The position numbers and the translations under genes are program-made. The notes below the pieces were generated by a model, which was given only the letters and a program-made list of their open reading frames with translations, had not been told where the DNA came from and searched no databases. A stretch of DNA of 64,000 nucleotides from the NCBI GenBank assembly GCA_014800895.1, contig JAAVFG010000025.1, forward strand, positions 18,458 to 82,457. Reading direction: 5' to 3'. Every line of letters starts with the position of its first letter. Position 1 is the first letter of the stretch. The DNA comes from Bacteroidales bacterium. GTDB taxonomy: Bacteria > Bacteroidota > Bacteroidia > Bacteroidales > Muribaculaceae. Below, in pieces: positions 35,210 through 43,607 of this stretch.

Positions 35210-35394
35210 TTCCCTTAAAATTCATTAAAATAACAGTGCATTATTCTTGCTGAACAACAATAATTTTTCCTGCACAAATTCATGCGTATCCCTCCCCGAC
35301 CACCAATCTCCAAATAATACTTTCCCCTTACCATTACACCATTTATTATATATTAATAAGGAAGACGACAATATTAATGAGGAGTATATACAAA

Positions 35395-35430
35395 ATAACC
35401 GTTGCAACCGGGAAAAGTTGCAACGGTTAT
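35395..35430 (-). terminator. Terminator after tRNA-Ala
   Basis: Perfect 14-bp stem (ATAACCGTTGCAAC with complement, 8-nt loop) 7 bp after the tRNA 3' end, then TTTT on the minus strand. Confidence 0.85.
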
Positions 35431-35437
35431 GAACATG

Positions 35438-35511
35438 TGGAGTATAGCGGACTCGAACCGCTCACCTCGACACTGCCAGTGTCGCGCTCTAGCCAGATGA
35501 GCTAATACCCC
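35438..35511 (-). tRNA. tRNA-Ala (anticodon GGC)
   Basis: 74 nt. Acceptor GGGGTAT pairs with ATACTCC (one G-U pair); the D stem GCTC/GAGC, anticodon stem CGACA/TGTCG with loop CTGGCAG, and T arm AGCGG-TTCGAGT-CCGCT all close. The anticodon is GGC, reading Ala codons GCC and GCU. The discriminator is A, and CCA is not encoded. Promoter and terminator flank it closely. Confidence 0.95.
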
Positions 35512-35521
35512 TGCTTGCTGA

Positions 35522-35553
35522 CAAAGTTAAATATTTTTCTACTATCCTCCAAA
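35522..35553 (-). promoter_or_regulatory. Promoter of the tRNA-Ala gene
   Basis: On the minus strand TTTG (35550-35553), 20-bp spacer, TAACTTTG (35522-35529), so transcription would begin a few bases before the tRNA 5' end. Confidence 0.75.
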
Positions 35554-35606
35554 TGTTTTTCAAAGTTTTTTCAAAATTCTTTTCTTTTGGGCTATTGAAA
35601 TTACTC

Positions 35607-35637
35607 TTGACTAAGCCAAAAAAAATTATTATCTTTG
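35607..35637 (+). promoter_or_regulatory. Promoter for recJ-recQ
   Basis: TTG (35607-35609), 20-bp spacer, TATCTTTG (35630-35637); leader about 80 nt. Confidence 0.65.
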
Positions 35638-35721
35638 TAAAAATATCGGCTTTTCAAAACCGTTCCTCCTAAAGGAAAGATAAAGCCTGCTATAAATCGT
35701 TAACCGTTCAAATATAAAGTC

Positions 35722-37455
35722 ATGACAGGAAAATGGAATTATCAACCTCTCACCAACCAGCAGAAAAAAGATGCTGATACGCTTGCCGCTCATTGTGGCA
35801 ATATACCCGCAGTGGGAGAACTTTTAATCCGTCGTGGCGTAAACACCCCTGAGGAGAGCGATGCCTTTTTCGCCCCCTCTATCTCTGATTTGCACGATCC
35901 CTTTCTGATGCCCGATATGGATAAAGCGGTCAACCGCCTTAACCGCGCTATGGGCTCTAAGGAAAGAATAATGATTTATGGTGACTATGATGTGGACGGA
36001 ACAACAGCAGTAGCTCTTGTATACAAATACCTGCAGAATTATTATTCCAATATCGAATATTATATCCCCACCCGTTACGAGGAAGGATATGGCATTTCAA
36101 TGAAAAGTATTGACTATGCAGCGGAAAACAATATCAAGCTGGTAATCGTGCTTGACTGTGGCATAAAAGCTATCGATGAGATAGCATATGCAAAATCAAA
36201 AGGAATCGATTTCATCATCTGCGATCATCACATGCCTGATGAAGTCCTTCCCCCTGCCGTGGCTATACTTAATCCCAAAATGCCTAATTCCACTTACCCC
36301 TGTCCTTATCTGAGCGGATGCGGCGTGGGTTTTAAATTCATGCAGGGTTTTGCTCATAGCAACGGCTTGACTAATCATAATGAATTGGAATCGCTGCTTG
36401 ATCTGGTCGCAGTAAGTATTGCCGCCGACATTGTCCCTATTGTCGGTGAAAATAGAGTAATGGCTTATCATGGTCTGCGCCGTCTCAATACCAATCCCAA
36501 TCTCGGACTTAGAAGCATCATCCGTCTTTGCAAACTCACCAACAAGGATATTACCATCAGTGAAGTTATCTTCAAGATCGGTCCGCGCATCAACGCCTCC
36601 GGCAGAATGCAGAGCGGTATGGAGACAGTTGATCTGCTCGTATGCCGCGATCTTCATGAAGCCTATGAAAAAGGTAAGGATATTGATCAATACAACCGAG
36701 ATCGAAAGGAGCTCGACAAACAGATCACTGAGGAGGCTAACCGTCTTATAAAGGATAATGTAGAGATTGTAAGAGGTAAGCGTTCTATTGTCATATATAA
36801 TAAGAATTGGCACAAGGGTATCATCGGCATTGTTGCGTCACGCCTTACAGAGCTCTATTATAAGCCTTCTGTCGTACTAACATTTTCCAATGGCTTAGCC
36901 ACTGGCTCATCGCGCTCAGTTCAGGGGTTTGATATTTATTCTGCCGTTAATTCCTCAAGAGATCTTCTTGAAAATTTCGGCGGTCACCCCTATGCTGTCG
37001 GGCTTTCTCTCAAGGAGGAGAATATCCCGGAATTCAGCCGACGCTTTGAGGAATATGTTGCAAAGAATATCCAGCCTAACCAACTTGAGCCACATCTGGA
37101 AATAGACGCAGTGATTGAATTTGCTGACATCACTCCCGAACTGGTGTCCTATCTGAAGAAATTCAATCCGTTTGGTCCCGGCAATCAAAAACCGGTGTTC
37201 TGCTCCCGTAACGTCTTTGACTTCGGAACAAGCAAGCTTGTCGGTAAGAATATGGAGCATATAAAATTGGAACTGGAAGATAACAGCACATCGCATGTCA
37301 TCAATGCCATTGCATTTAATATGTCTCAATATTTTGAACATATCCATGCACATAAGCCCATTGATATCGTCTATACTATCGAACAGACCAAAAGATCCAA
37401 CAATCCGGATTCCATCCAATTGATGATACGTGATATCAAACCATCAGAGGTATGA
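35722..37455 (+). CDS. recJ: Single-stranded-DNA-specific exonuclease RecJ
   Basis: 577 residues. RecJ degrades single-stranded DNA 5' to 3' in the RecF pathway, mismatch repair and base excision repair. DHH-family motifs are YGDYDVDGTTA (about 88-98), VLDCGIKA, ICDHHMPDEVLP (about 167-178) and, further on, IGPRINASGRM. The DHHA1 domain has GIIGIVASRLTE and SSRSV...GFDIY. The C-terminal OB-like part ends the protein at normal length. Its last 4 bp overlap the recQ start. Confidence 0.96.
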   Translation: MTGKWNYQPLTNQQKKDADTLAAHCGNIPAVGELLIRRGVNTPEESDAFFAPSISDLHDPFLMPDMDKAVNRLNRAMGSKERIMIYGDYDVDGTTAVALVYKYLQNYYSNIEYYIPTRYEEGYGISMKSIDYAAENNIKLVIVLDCGIKAIDEIAYAKSKGIDFIICDHHMPDEVLPPAVAILNPKMPNSTYPCPYLSGCGVGFKFMQGFAHSNGLTNHNELESLLDLVAVSIAADIVPIVGENRVMAYHGLRRLNTNPNLGLRSIIRLCKLTNKDITISEVIFKIGPRINASGRMQSGMETVDLLVCRDLHEAYEKGKDIDQYNRDRKELDKQITEEANRLIKDNVEIVRGKRSIVIYNKNWHKGIIGIVASRLTELYYKPSVVLTFSNGLATGSSRSVQGFDIYSAVNSSRDLLENFGGHPYAVGLSLKEENIPEFSRRFEEYVAKNIQPNQLEPHLEIDAVIEFADITPELVSYLKKFNPFGPGNQKPVFCSRNVFDFGTSKLVGKNMEHIKLELEDNSTSHVINAIAFNMSQYFEHIHAHKPIDIVYTIEQTKRSNNPDSIQLMIRDIKPSEV

Positions 37456-39374
37456 CCCCGAAAGAGGTTCTGAAACGCTACTGGGGGTATGACTCTTTCC
37501 GTCCTCTTCAGGAGGAAATTATCAATTCGGTACTCAATGGAAAGGATACTCTCGGTCTTATGCCTACCGGTGGCGGCAAATCGATCACGTTTCAGGTGCC
37601 TGCTTTAATCAAGGAGGGCACTACAATCGTTGTCACTCCCCTTATCTCTCTAATGAAGGATCAGGTGGATAATCTGAAACGTAAAAGAATCAAAGCGGTC
37701 TTCCTTCATTCAGGCATGACAGCTCGGGAAAGACGGCTGGCAAATGAAATGATTTTCAATGCCCGCGCCAAATTTATCTATGTCTCCCCCGAACGTCTGC
37801 GCAATCCCCGCTTTATCCAGCAACTGAGGATGCTTCAGATAGCGATGATTGTAGTAGATGAAGCACATTGTATCTCGCAATGGGGCTATGATTTCCGCCC
37901 CTCCTACCTTCATATAAATGAATTAAGAAAGGTGGCGCCCTCCGCCCCCATTTTGGCGGTGACAGCCACAGCCACTACGGAAGTTGCGGATGATATCTGC
38001 AAGCAACTGCTCATGAAGGATCCAAATATCTTCCGCATGAGTTTCGCCCGAAGCAACCTAAATTATATCGTCAGGCAATCGGAAACAAAGATTACGGAAG
38101 TATTTCATATCCTAAGTCGCACATCAGGCTCTGCCATCGTTTATGTCAGAAGCCGTAAACGCACCCGGGACATTGCCGAGTATCTTAAATCTTTAGGGGT
38201 CTCCGCCGCACATTATCATGCCGGGCTTGATTACGAAGTCAAAGCTGACCTTCAGAATAGATGGCAATCCGGGGAAATAAGGGTAATGGTTGCGACCAAC
38301 GCATTCGGTATGGGTATTGACAAACCGGATGTGCGTGTCGTGATTCATTATGATATGCCTCCGTCATTGGAGGAATATTATCAGGAAGCGGGACGCGCGG
38401 GACGCGACGGACTCAATTCTTTTGTTGTGCTCCTCTCCGCAAAAAGCGATCCTGCTACCCTCCGACGTCGAGTTACGGAGAGCTTCCCTAAAAGAGACAG
38501 GATTAAGGAGATATACGGAATGGCGTGTGACTTCGTCAACGTTGCTGTCGGCGAGGGATATGAGTCTCTTTTTCCATTCGACTTTGAAAAGTTCTGCAGG
38601 GTATTCAATTTACAGAAAAAACAGGCGATGGCATCGCTCCATCTCCTTGCTCAGTCAGGTTATCTTGAGTATCTTGAAGAGACCGACAGACGTTCCAGAG
38701 CAATGATAACTGTCCCCAGAGAGGAACTATATCAAATAGAGGGTTTATCTCCTTCTGCCGAACGACTCCTGCATACTCTTCTCCGCCAATATACGGGTTT
38801 ATTTATTGAGTATGTCAATATTTCCGAGACTATCCTTTCCGCAGAGACAGGTTTTTCTGAAAGAGAAATATACGATACTTTTCTGGAATTAAGCAGGGCG
38901 AAAGTAGTATCTTATATTCCCAAATCAGGAATTCCTTACATATACTTTCCTACAGCAAGGGAGGAGATACGCTATTTGCGCATCCCCGTTGAGGTATATG
39001 AGGAGAGAATGAAGGTAATCTCAGATCGTGTTGAATCAATGATCGCGTTCATTGATCCATCCCTTAGATGCCGCGAAAATCATTTGCTTAAGTATTTTGG
39101 GGAGGAACGTAAAGATAACTGCGGACGATGCGACAGATGCAGGAGCTTGAAAGCGGAGAAGAAAACTCGCAAAGAGAAAAACCGCAGGGAGGAGGAATTG
39201 CTTCAGGCTCTATTGGATTATATCAAAGTCCGGCCCAATGGAGTGGATTTTCTTATAATCTCCCACTCCTTTCACTCCGACCGGAAACTGATAGCGGACC
39301 TTCTTCATTTTCTCGTAACAGAAGGCTATGTTGAAGAGAAGGGTAATGCCTATTATCCTCTCAACTCTGAATAA
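37452..39374 (+). CDS. recQ: ATP-dependent DNA helicase RecQ
   Basis: 640 residues, a 3'-5' superfamily 2 helicase. Motif 0 is YGYDSFRPLQ, Walker A MPTGGGKSITFQVPA (about 36-50), DEAH is in VVDEAHCISQWGYDFRP, and motif VI is YQEAGRAGRDG. The RQC zinc ligands are visible (CRENHLLKYF, then CGRCDRC near residue 563). The end is basic and carries a short C-terminal domain resembling an HRDC or winged helix. The start overlaps recJ by 4 bp, so RecJ and RecQ, which cooperate at DNA ends, are translationally coupled here. Confidence 0.96.
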   Translation: MTPKEVLKRYWGYDSFRPLQEEIINSVLNGKDTLGLMPTGGGKSITFQVPALIKEGTTIVVTPLISLMKDQVDNLKRKRIKAVFLHSGMTARERRLANEMIFNARAKFIYVSPERLRNPRFIQQLRMLQIAMIVVDEAHCISQWGYDFRPSYLHINELRKVAPSAPILAVTATATTEVADDICKQLLMKDPNIFRMSFARSNLNYIVRQSETKITEVFHILSRTSGSAIVYVRSRKRTRDIAEYLKSLGVSAAHYHAGLDYEVKADLQNRWQSGEIRVMVATNAFGMGIDKPDVRVVIHYDMPPSLEEYYQEAGRAGRDGLNSFVVLLSAKSDPATLRRRVTESFPKRDRIKEIYGMACDFVNVAVGEGYESLFPFDFEKFCRVFNLQKKQAMASLHLLAQSGYLEYLEETDRRSRAMITVPREELYQIEGLSPSAERLLHTLLRQYTGLFIEYVNISETILSAETGFSEREIYDTFLELSRAKVVSYIPKSGIPYIYFPTAREEIRYLRIPVEVYEERMKVISDRVESMIAFIDPSLRCRENHLLKYFGEERKDNCGRCDRCRSLKAEKKTRKEKNRREEELLQALLDYIKVRPNGVDFLIISHSFHSDRKLIADLLHFLVTEGYVEEKGNAYYPLNSE

Positions 39375-39477
39375 CTGACCCGATAGGAATATTTGGGTAT
39401 TTCATAATTTATTATTAAATTCACCGCGTCAAAGTGATATTTCGTAATAATTATATTCATTATAAAACGATTCCATT

Positions 39478-40026
39478 ATGAAAACATATAAAATTGCTGT
39501 CGGAGCGATACTGCTTGCCGGTGCCTCCATGACTCTTTCCTCTTGCGTCGGCTCTTTTACTCTCACAAAAAGAGTATTGGCATGGAATAATCAGGTGGGA
39601 AATAAATTCGTAAACGAGCTTGTTTTCTTTGCATTCTGGATTCTTCCGGTGTATGAAGTGACCGCCATCGCTGACCTGCTCGTTCTGAACTCTATCGAAT
39701 TCTGGAGCGGAACCAATCCTATGGAAGCATCCGTAAAGGCTATCGACACAGATCATGGAAGGTATCTGATCAAGTGCGATGGAAAGGGTTATGACGTAAC
39801 CTGCCAGACCACCGGAGAAACTGTCCGTCTTGATTTCAACATGGAAGAGCAGACCTGGTCAGTTCTTACCCCTGAAGGAGAAAATATTCCCTTCATGACT
39901 TTCATTGACGACTCCCATGTTAAGATGATCACTCCCGCGGGCGACTTCCGTATCATTGAGACATCGCAGGAAGGATTGATGGCTTATCAGGAGATGTGCG
40001 GAGCGGCGTCTATGGCAGCGCGCTAA
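39478..40026 (+). CDS. DUF3332 lipoprotein
   Basis: 182 residues. A lipoprotein signal with box LSSC (Cys about 23) is followed by the family start VGSFTLTKRVLAWNNQVGNKFVNELVFFA, a hydrophobic segment (VFFAFWILPVYEVTAIADLLVLNSIEFW cut here to its key part) and a beta-rich C-terminal half. The family is of unknown function and frequent in Bacteroidetes. It is single, with a probable weak terminator at 40095-40125. Confidence 0.8.
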   Translation: MKTYKIAVGAILLAGASMTLSSCVGSFTLTKRVLAWNNQVGNKFVNELVFFAFWILPVYEVTAIADLLVLNSIEFWSGTNPMEASVKAIDTDHGRYLIKCDGKGYDVTCQTTGETVRLDFNMEEQTWSVLTPEGENIPFMTFIDDSHVKMITPAGDFRIIETSQEGLMAYQEMCGAASMAAR

Positions 40027-40094
40027 GGGAAAACGCCTATACTAATGATAATGCAATAAACTTTTCTCTTACGAGAATTGTTTATAAGTTCGAG

Positions 40095-40125
40095 AGGTAA
40101 TAAAAGTGAATCACCTTTTTTACCT
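40095..40125 (+). terminator. Probable terminator after the DUF3332 gene
   Basis: AGGTAA / TTACCT outer stem and AAAAGTGA / TCACCTTTT inner pairing with a T run inside. Confidence 0.5.
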
Positions 40126-40158
40126 GAATGTAATGATAAACTCTAAAAAATAAATATT

Positions 40159-40362
40159 ATGAAACCACTTCACATCATTCTGTCAGTAATCGGCGGCGCA
40201 ATAGCAGGTGCCGCAGTAGGCCTTCTCGTTGCTCCTGAGAAGGGCGAGACCACTCGCAATAAAATCATGGAAATCCTCAAAGAGAAAGGCATCTCTCTCA
40301 AGAAGGACAAAATGGAGGAGTTAGTAGACGAAATCGAGGATCAGATTGAAAAACATATCTGA
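40159..40362 (+). CDS. YtxH-domain small membrane protein, copy 1
   Basis: 67 residues. An N-terminal glycine-rich hydrophobic helix (IIGGAIAGAAVGLLVAPEKG-type pattern) is followed by a charged amphipathic tail. The APEKGE(T/D) turn after the helix is the YtxH signature. Homologues are general-stress or envelope proteins in Gram-positives and Bacteroidetes; the mechanism is not known. It is followed by a paralogue, a holin-like protein and a 110-residue protein, all in one direction. Confidence 0.82.
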   Translation: MKPLHIILSVIGGAIAGAAVGLLVAPEKGETTRNKIMEILKEKGISLKKDKMEELVDEIEDQIEKHI

Positions 40363-40389
40363 TCAGAATCATAAAAGATATAAGCAAAA

Positions 40390-40584
40390 ATGAAAGCTTT
40401 AACACTTATTTCCGCTTTCCTTGGAGGTGCAATCGTGGGATGTAGCGCTGCTCTCCTTTTCGCACCTGAAAAGGGTGAGGATGTACGCACTCGCCTTTGC
40501 AACATTCTCAAGAAGAAAGGTATCAAAATCAGCGATAAAGAGGTAGATGCTCTCGTTGCAGAACTCGCCGGTGCTGAGGAATAA
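40390..40584 (+). CDS. YtxH-domain small membrane protein, copy 2
   Basis: 64 residues, a tandem paralogue of the preceding gene with the same layout: hydrophobic segment, APEKGEDVRTRL turn and a charged C-terminal helix. The two share roughly half of their N-terminal residues. 27 bp separate the genes. A Cys within the membrane helix (VGCSAALLF) is unique to this copy. Confidence 0.82.
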   Translation: MKALTLISAFLGGAIVGCSAALLFAPEKGEDVRTRLCNILKKKGIKISDKEVDALVAELAGAEE

Positions 40585-40603
40585 TTTTCTCACCTATTAT
40601 ACA

Positions 40604-40658
40604 GCCCGCGAGGTTGATAAATGGCCTCTCCGACTGTATGGAACTTTTATCTGCGGGC
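40604..40658 (+). other. Possible RNA hairpin between YtxH copy 2 and the holin-like gene
   Basis: GCCCGC (40604-40609) and GCGGGC (40653-40658) can pair, with a second small stem GAGG/CCTC (40610-40613 and 40625-40628) inside. It lies in a 123-bp gap in an otherwise tight gene run. Function is unknown. Confidence 0.3.
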
Positions 40659-40707
40659 AACGCGGCTTCGGTCGCATTGCTCGCTTATTTTCTTTTTTCA
40701 CGTTTAT

Positions 40708-41061
40708 ATGAAGGAAAAATTTATAGACGAAATCAAAGATACCATCCGTCAATCCACAAACTGGGTGAAATTGGAGGTGGAGTATGCTAAATTTACAGTA
40801 GCCGAAAAATTCACCCTCCTTATGGGTTCGCTCATCATCGGAGCTGTATGTCTGCTCATGGGATTGGTAGTGATTATCATGCTTGCTTTTGCAGGGGTCG
40901 AGCTCTTCAAAATGATTCTGCCTCCTGTCCTGGCATATTGTTCAATGGCTGGTGTAATGTGCGTGATGCTCTTGATAATTTATCTCTTGCGCCGTCCGCT
41001 TCTGCTAAATCCTATTGCAAAGTTTATAACTTGTCTGTTTTTTAATAAAAAGGAGGACTGA
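40708..41061 (+). CDS. Phage-holin-like membrane protein (Phage_holin_3_6/DUF1469 type)
   Basis: 117 residues from ATG 40708 (a longer upstream frame from 40621 is not credible: its 29 extra residues are biased and non-conserved). Two membrane segments (TLLMGSLIIGAVCLLMGLVV region and LPPVLAYCSMAGVMCVMLLII region) are separated by a short loop and preceded by an amphipathic helix (IKDTIRQSTNWVKLEVEYAKF). The family is named for phage holin-like appearance but in Bacteroidetes is chromosomal and unlinked to phage lysis. It leads 2 bp into the next gene. Confidence 0.82.
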   Translation: MKEKFIDEIKDTIRQSTNWVKLEVEYAKFTVAEKFTLLMGSLIIGAVCLLMGLVVIIMLAFAGVELFKMILPPVLAYCSMAGVMCVMLLIIYLLRRPLLLNPIAKFITCLFFNKKED

Positions 41062-41063
41062 CT

Positions 41064-41396
41064 ATGGATAAGGATGTAACAAACGCTAAACAAAAGAGCG
41101 ATGATGCGCTCTCGGATAAAAAGAAGTTCAAAGGCTATACTATAGAGGAACTTCGCTATCAGCGTGCTTTAGTAGCGCTCCAGAAAGAGTTCTGCAAGGC
41201 TAAGGTTATCAACCGTATAGATCATCTTCGCAACCGAAAAGGCGGCAGCGAAGATACTTCTTCTAAAATCGCGCGGTATGGTAAATTTGCCGGAAAGCTT
41301 CTAACAGGACTCAACTATCTGGACTATGCCATGATCGGAATGTCACTTTTCGGATCCGGTAAAAAAATATATAAATTCCTTAAACAAAAGAAGTAA
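41064..41396 (+). CDS. Conserved hypothetical protein of the YtxH-holin set
   Basis: 110 residues. The charged N-terminal third has the pattern YTIEELRYQRALVALQKEF, then a basic stretch and a C-terminal glycine-containing hydrophobic segment (ARYGKFAGKLLTGLNYL, YAMIGMSLFGSGKKIYKF). I know no function. Its 2-bp spacing from the holin-like gene and its composition suggest it is a partner membrane protein. It runs 2 bp into prmA. Confidence 0.75.
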   Translation: MDKDVTNAKQKSDDALSDKKKFKGYTIEELRYQRALVALQKEFCKAKVINRIDHLRNRKGGSEDTSSKIARYGKFAGKLLTGLNYLDYAMIGMSLFGSGKKIYKFLKQKK

Positions 41397-41398
41397 TC

Positions 41399-42244
41399 AT
41401 GAATGATTATGTTTCGGTGCGTGTTGACATGACTCCTTGTTTCGCGGATGCTACCGACTTGGCAGCCGCTTTCCTTGCCGATGCCGGGTTTGAAAGTTTC
41501 GAACCGGATGAAGCGGGATTGACCGCCTATATCCGCGCGTCTGAGAATGGAGAGGAGCTGGCGCGTGAAGCTTTAGCCGATTTCCCTTTCGAGTCTGATT
41601 TGAAAATATCTTCGGAGTTTATCAAAGGAGAGGACTGGAATGAGGAATGGGAAAAAAATTACTTTAAACCGATCCTTTTAGATAACCTATGTGTGGTCCA
41701 TTCCACATTCCATAAGGATGTCCCCGATGCTAAATACGATATAGTTATTGACCCTAAAATGGCTTTCGGCACAGGTCATCATGACACCACCTCCCAGATG
41801 ATGCGCCTTATTTTAGCTCTTCAGTTAGAGGGGAAAAATGTGATTGATATGGGTACAGGGACAGGTATCCTCTCTTTCCTTGCGAAAATGCGTGGCGCGG
41901 AAGAAGTGACAGGCATAGAGATTGATCTTCCTGCCTATGAAAATGCAGTTGAGAATGCAGTTTTAAATAAATGCGATGTCTCATTTATACATGGTGATGC
42001 TTCCAACCTGAAGGAAATAAAGAAGAGCGACTACCTCTTTGCAAACATCAATCGTAATATTATTCTTCAGGATATTGACAAATATGCTGCCGCTCTTAAG
42101 GATTATGGGGAAATGCTGCTCAGCGGATTCTATGAAGCCGATATCCCTATGATTCTTGAAGCCGCTCTCCCCTATGGACTTAAAGAAAATGAGCGTCTTG
42201 TCTCCCCTGCCGGCTGGACCGCTTTAAAACTGACAAAAGCTTGA
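41399..42244 (+). CDS. prmA: Ribosomal protein L11 methyltransferase
   Basis: 281 residues. PrmA trimethylates ribosomal protein L11 using S-adenosylmethionine. The N-terminal domain (about 1-90) resembles the L11-binding region. FGTGHHDTTSQMM and IDMGTGTGILS (about 150-160) form the SAM site; EIDLPAYENA and the FANINRNII motif (replacing the more usual NPP-type loop) lie further on. It sits in the same run as the YtxH and holin-like genes, 2 bp after the 110-residue protein, and ends at a strong terminator. Confidence 0.94.
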   Translation: MNDYVSVRVDMTPCFADATDLAAAFLADAGFESFEPDEAGLTAYIRASENGEELAREALADFPFESDLKISSEFIKGEDWNEEWEKNYFKPILLDNLCVVHSTFHKDVPDAKYDIVIDPKMAFGTGHHDTTSQMMRLILALQLEGKNVIDMGTGTGILSFLAKMRGAEEVTGIEIDLPAYENAVENAVLNKCDVSFIHGDASNLKEIKKSDYLFANINRNIILQDIDKYAAALKDYGEMLLSGFYEADIPMILEAALPYGLKENERLVSPAGWTALKLTKA

Positions 42245-42267
42245 TTCAGCTTGAATAAAATTATCAG

Positions 42268-42301
42268 ATAAGAGGAGACTTTCATCTCCTCTTATTCTTT
42301 T
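42268..42301 (+). terminator. Terminator after prmA
   Basis: ATAAGAGGAGA / TCTCCTCTTAT perfect 11-bp stem, 6-nt loop, followed by TCTTTT. Confidence 0.85.
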
Positions 42302-42371
42302 CCCTTATCGTATAATCATCTTTTTTATTGCCCGATTTAACAAATTTTGTGTATTTTTTTAATTTTAGCTC

Positions 42372-42402
42372 TTGACATTACCTCCTTTTGGCTGTATTTT
42401 TG
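42372..42402 (+). promoter_or_regulatory. Promoter of the ECF sigma factor gene
   Basis: TTG (42372-42374), 20-bp spacer, TATTTTTG (42395-42402), giving a leader of about 115 nt. Confidence 0.7.
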
Positions 42403-42524
42403 CAAACGAATTATTGAACCCATGTTATTATGTAAAGAAGCTTTAAAACTTCAAGATTTATTTTTCATTATTAAAAACCCAAAGCCTATAGAAACTTTTT
42501 ACTAAATCAACACAAGACATCAAC

Positions 42525-43115
42525 ATGGCAAATTATTCAAGCATGACCGATGAACAGCTGGTCAAAGCTTATGCAGAAGGCTCTAACTCAGCTTTCGATT
42601 TTCTCTTGAAGCGTCATCAGAACCGTATATTCAATTACATCCTCCGCATTATTAAAAACGAGGATGTGGCAAACGATATATTTCAAGAAACCTTTGTAAA
42701 GGCGATCAACACCATCCGTCAGGGAAGATATACTGAAAATGGTAAATTTCCTGCTTGGATCTCGCGCATTGCGCATAATTTGATCATTGACTACTATCGT
42801 CAGGAAAAGACAGGTAATCTTCAGTCTTCAGATCTCACTGAGGTTGATATCCTGAACAGGAAGGAGCTCTGCGAACAGACCATTGAGGATATCATCATCT
42901 CCGATCAGATACGTGAAGATGTGAAATACCTTATCGATCAGCTCCCCGAGCTTCAGAAAGAGGTATTGAAAATGAGATATTATCAGAATCTCTCTTTCAA
43001 GGAAATCGCTGAATTGACCGGCGTGAGCATTAATACCGCATTAGGACGTATGCGTTATGCTATTCTCAATCTTCGCAGAATCGCCCAGGAGAAAGAGATT
43101 ATCCTTACACTCTGA
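42525..43115 (+). CDS. RNA polymerase ECF-type sigma factor
   Basis: 196 residues. Region 2 (about 10-90) shows the -10 contact pattern RIIKNEDVANDIFQETFVKA and AWISRIAHNLIIDYYRQ; region 4 (about 135-190) has LPELQKEVLKMRYYQNLSFKEIAELTGVSINTALGRMRYA, a clear sigma-70 region 4 HTH. There is no region 3 or sigma-1.1 domain. No anti-sigma gene of the usual FecR or zinc type follows; the next ORF is the 51-residue protein at 43311. Which promoters it serves is unknown. Confidence 0.93.
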   Translation: MANYSSMTDEQLVKAYAEGSNSAFDFLLKRHQNRIFNYILRIIKNEDVANDIFQETFVKAINTIRQGRYTENGKFPAWISRIAHNLIIDYYRQEKTGNLQSSDLTEVDILNRKELCEQTIEDIIISDQIREDVKYLIDQLPELQKEVLKMRYYQNLSFKEIAELTGVSINTALGRMRYAILNLRRIAQEKEIILTL

Positions 43116-43310
43116 CAGTGGAAAATCGAAGCTACCAAGCCTTCTTTTGCTGTCTGATGAATTAGTATATTATCGTCATCGTTTTCCGATGGCGATATTT
43201 TTTTCTGCTATACTGACAAAGAGCATATTTTTTAAGATGGCAATAATATTTATATATTTTAGGGCGTTATATAGCTGAAATCAAAATTAAATCATAATTA
43301 TAATTTGCCT

Positions 43311-43466
43311 ATGAGTCACGATTCCTCTGAAAAAATGTCAGGCTCTGAAGTAAAGATAAATGTAGTCAAAACTCCGCGTAACTCCACTCTGGATTTTATC
43401 CGACAGTTCGCAAGAACAAATGTAGTTCTTAAAGGCACATCTTTTAACCAGTTTTCTGTTAATTGA
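43311..43466 (+). CDS. Small conserved-type protein after the ECF sigma factor (51 aa)
   Basis: 51 residues, too short for many gene callers. It reads MSHDSSEKMSG at the start and carries TLDFIRQFARTN near the middle, a motif I recall in 50-residue Bacteroidales proteins that follow similar sigma genes. It is basic in the centre, without a signal or membrane segment. It lies about 195 bp after the sigma stop codon and just before a terminator, so it may be co-transcribed with the sigma gene. Function is unknown; a regulator of the sigma factor is only conjecture. Confidence 0.6.
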   Translation: MSHDSSEKMSGSEVKINVVKTPRNSTLDFIRQFARTNVVLKGTSFNQFSVN

Positions 43467-43527
43467 GCCCCACTCCGAATAATCGTAAAATCGAATTATT
43501 GAAAGACTCTTTATTTTAGGACTTCTC

Positions 43528-43566
43528 AAGGGACACCGTTTATGGTTGTCCCTTTGCTTTTTTCAA
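43528..43566 (+). terminator. Terminator after the 51-aa ORF
   Basis: AAGGGACA / TGTCCCTT stem with CC/GG inner pairs, then TTTGCTTTTTT. It overlaps the -33 element of the glnS promoter. Confidence 0.75.
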
Positions 43567-43583
43567 TATTTTTTGTAATTTTG
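43553..43583 (+). promoter_or_regulatory. Promoter of glnS
   Basis: TTTG (43553-43556), 19-bp spacer, TAATTTTG (43576-43583); leader under 25 nt. It is built onto the preceding terminator. Confidence 0.75.
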
Positions 43584-43607
43584 CGGCTTATATAATATCA
43601 GAATATA

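Noticed and set aside
35247..35432. 61-residue plus-strand ORF
   Set aside because: It runs through the tRNA terminator and has no conserved features.
40621..40707. Longer start for the holin-like protein
   Set aside because: The 29 extra residues are not membrane-protein-like or family-like, and the stretch overlaps a hairpin; ATG 40708 fits the family.
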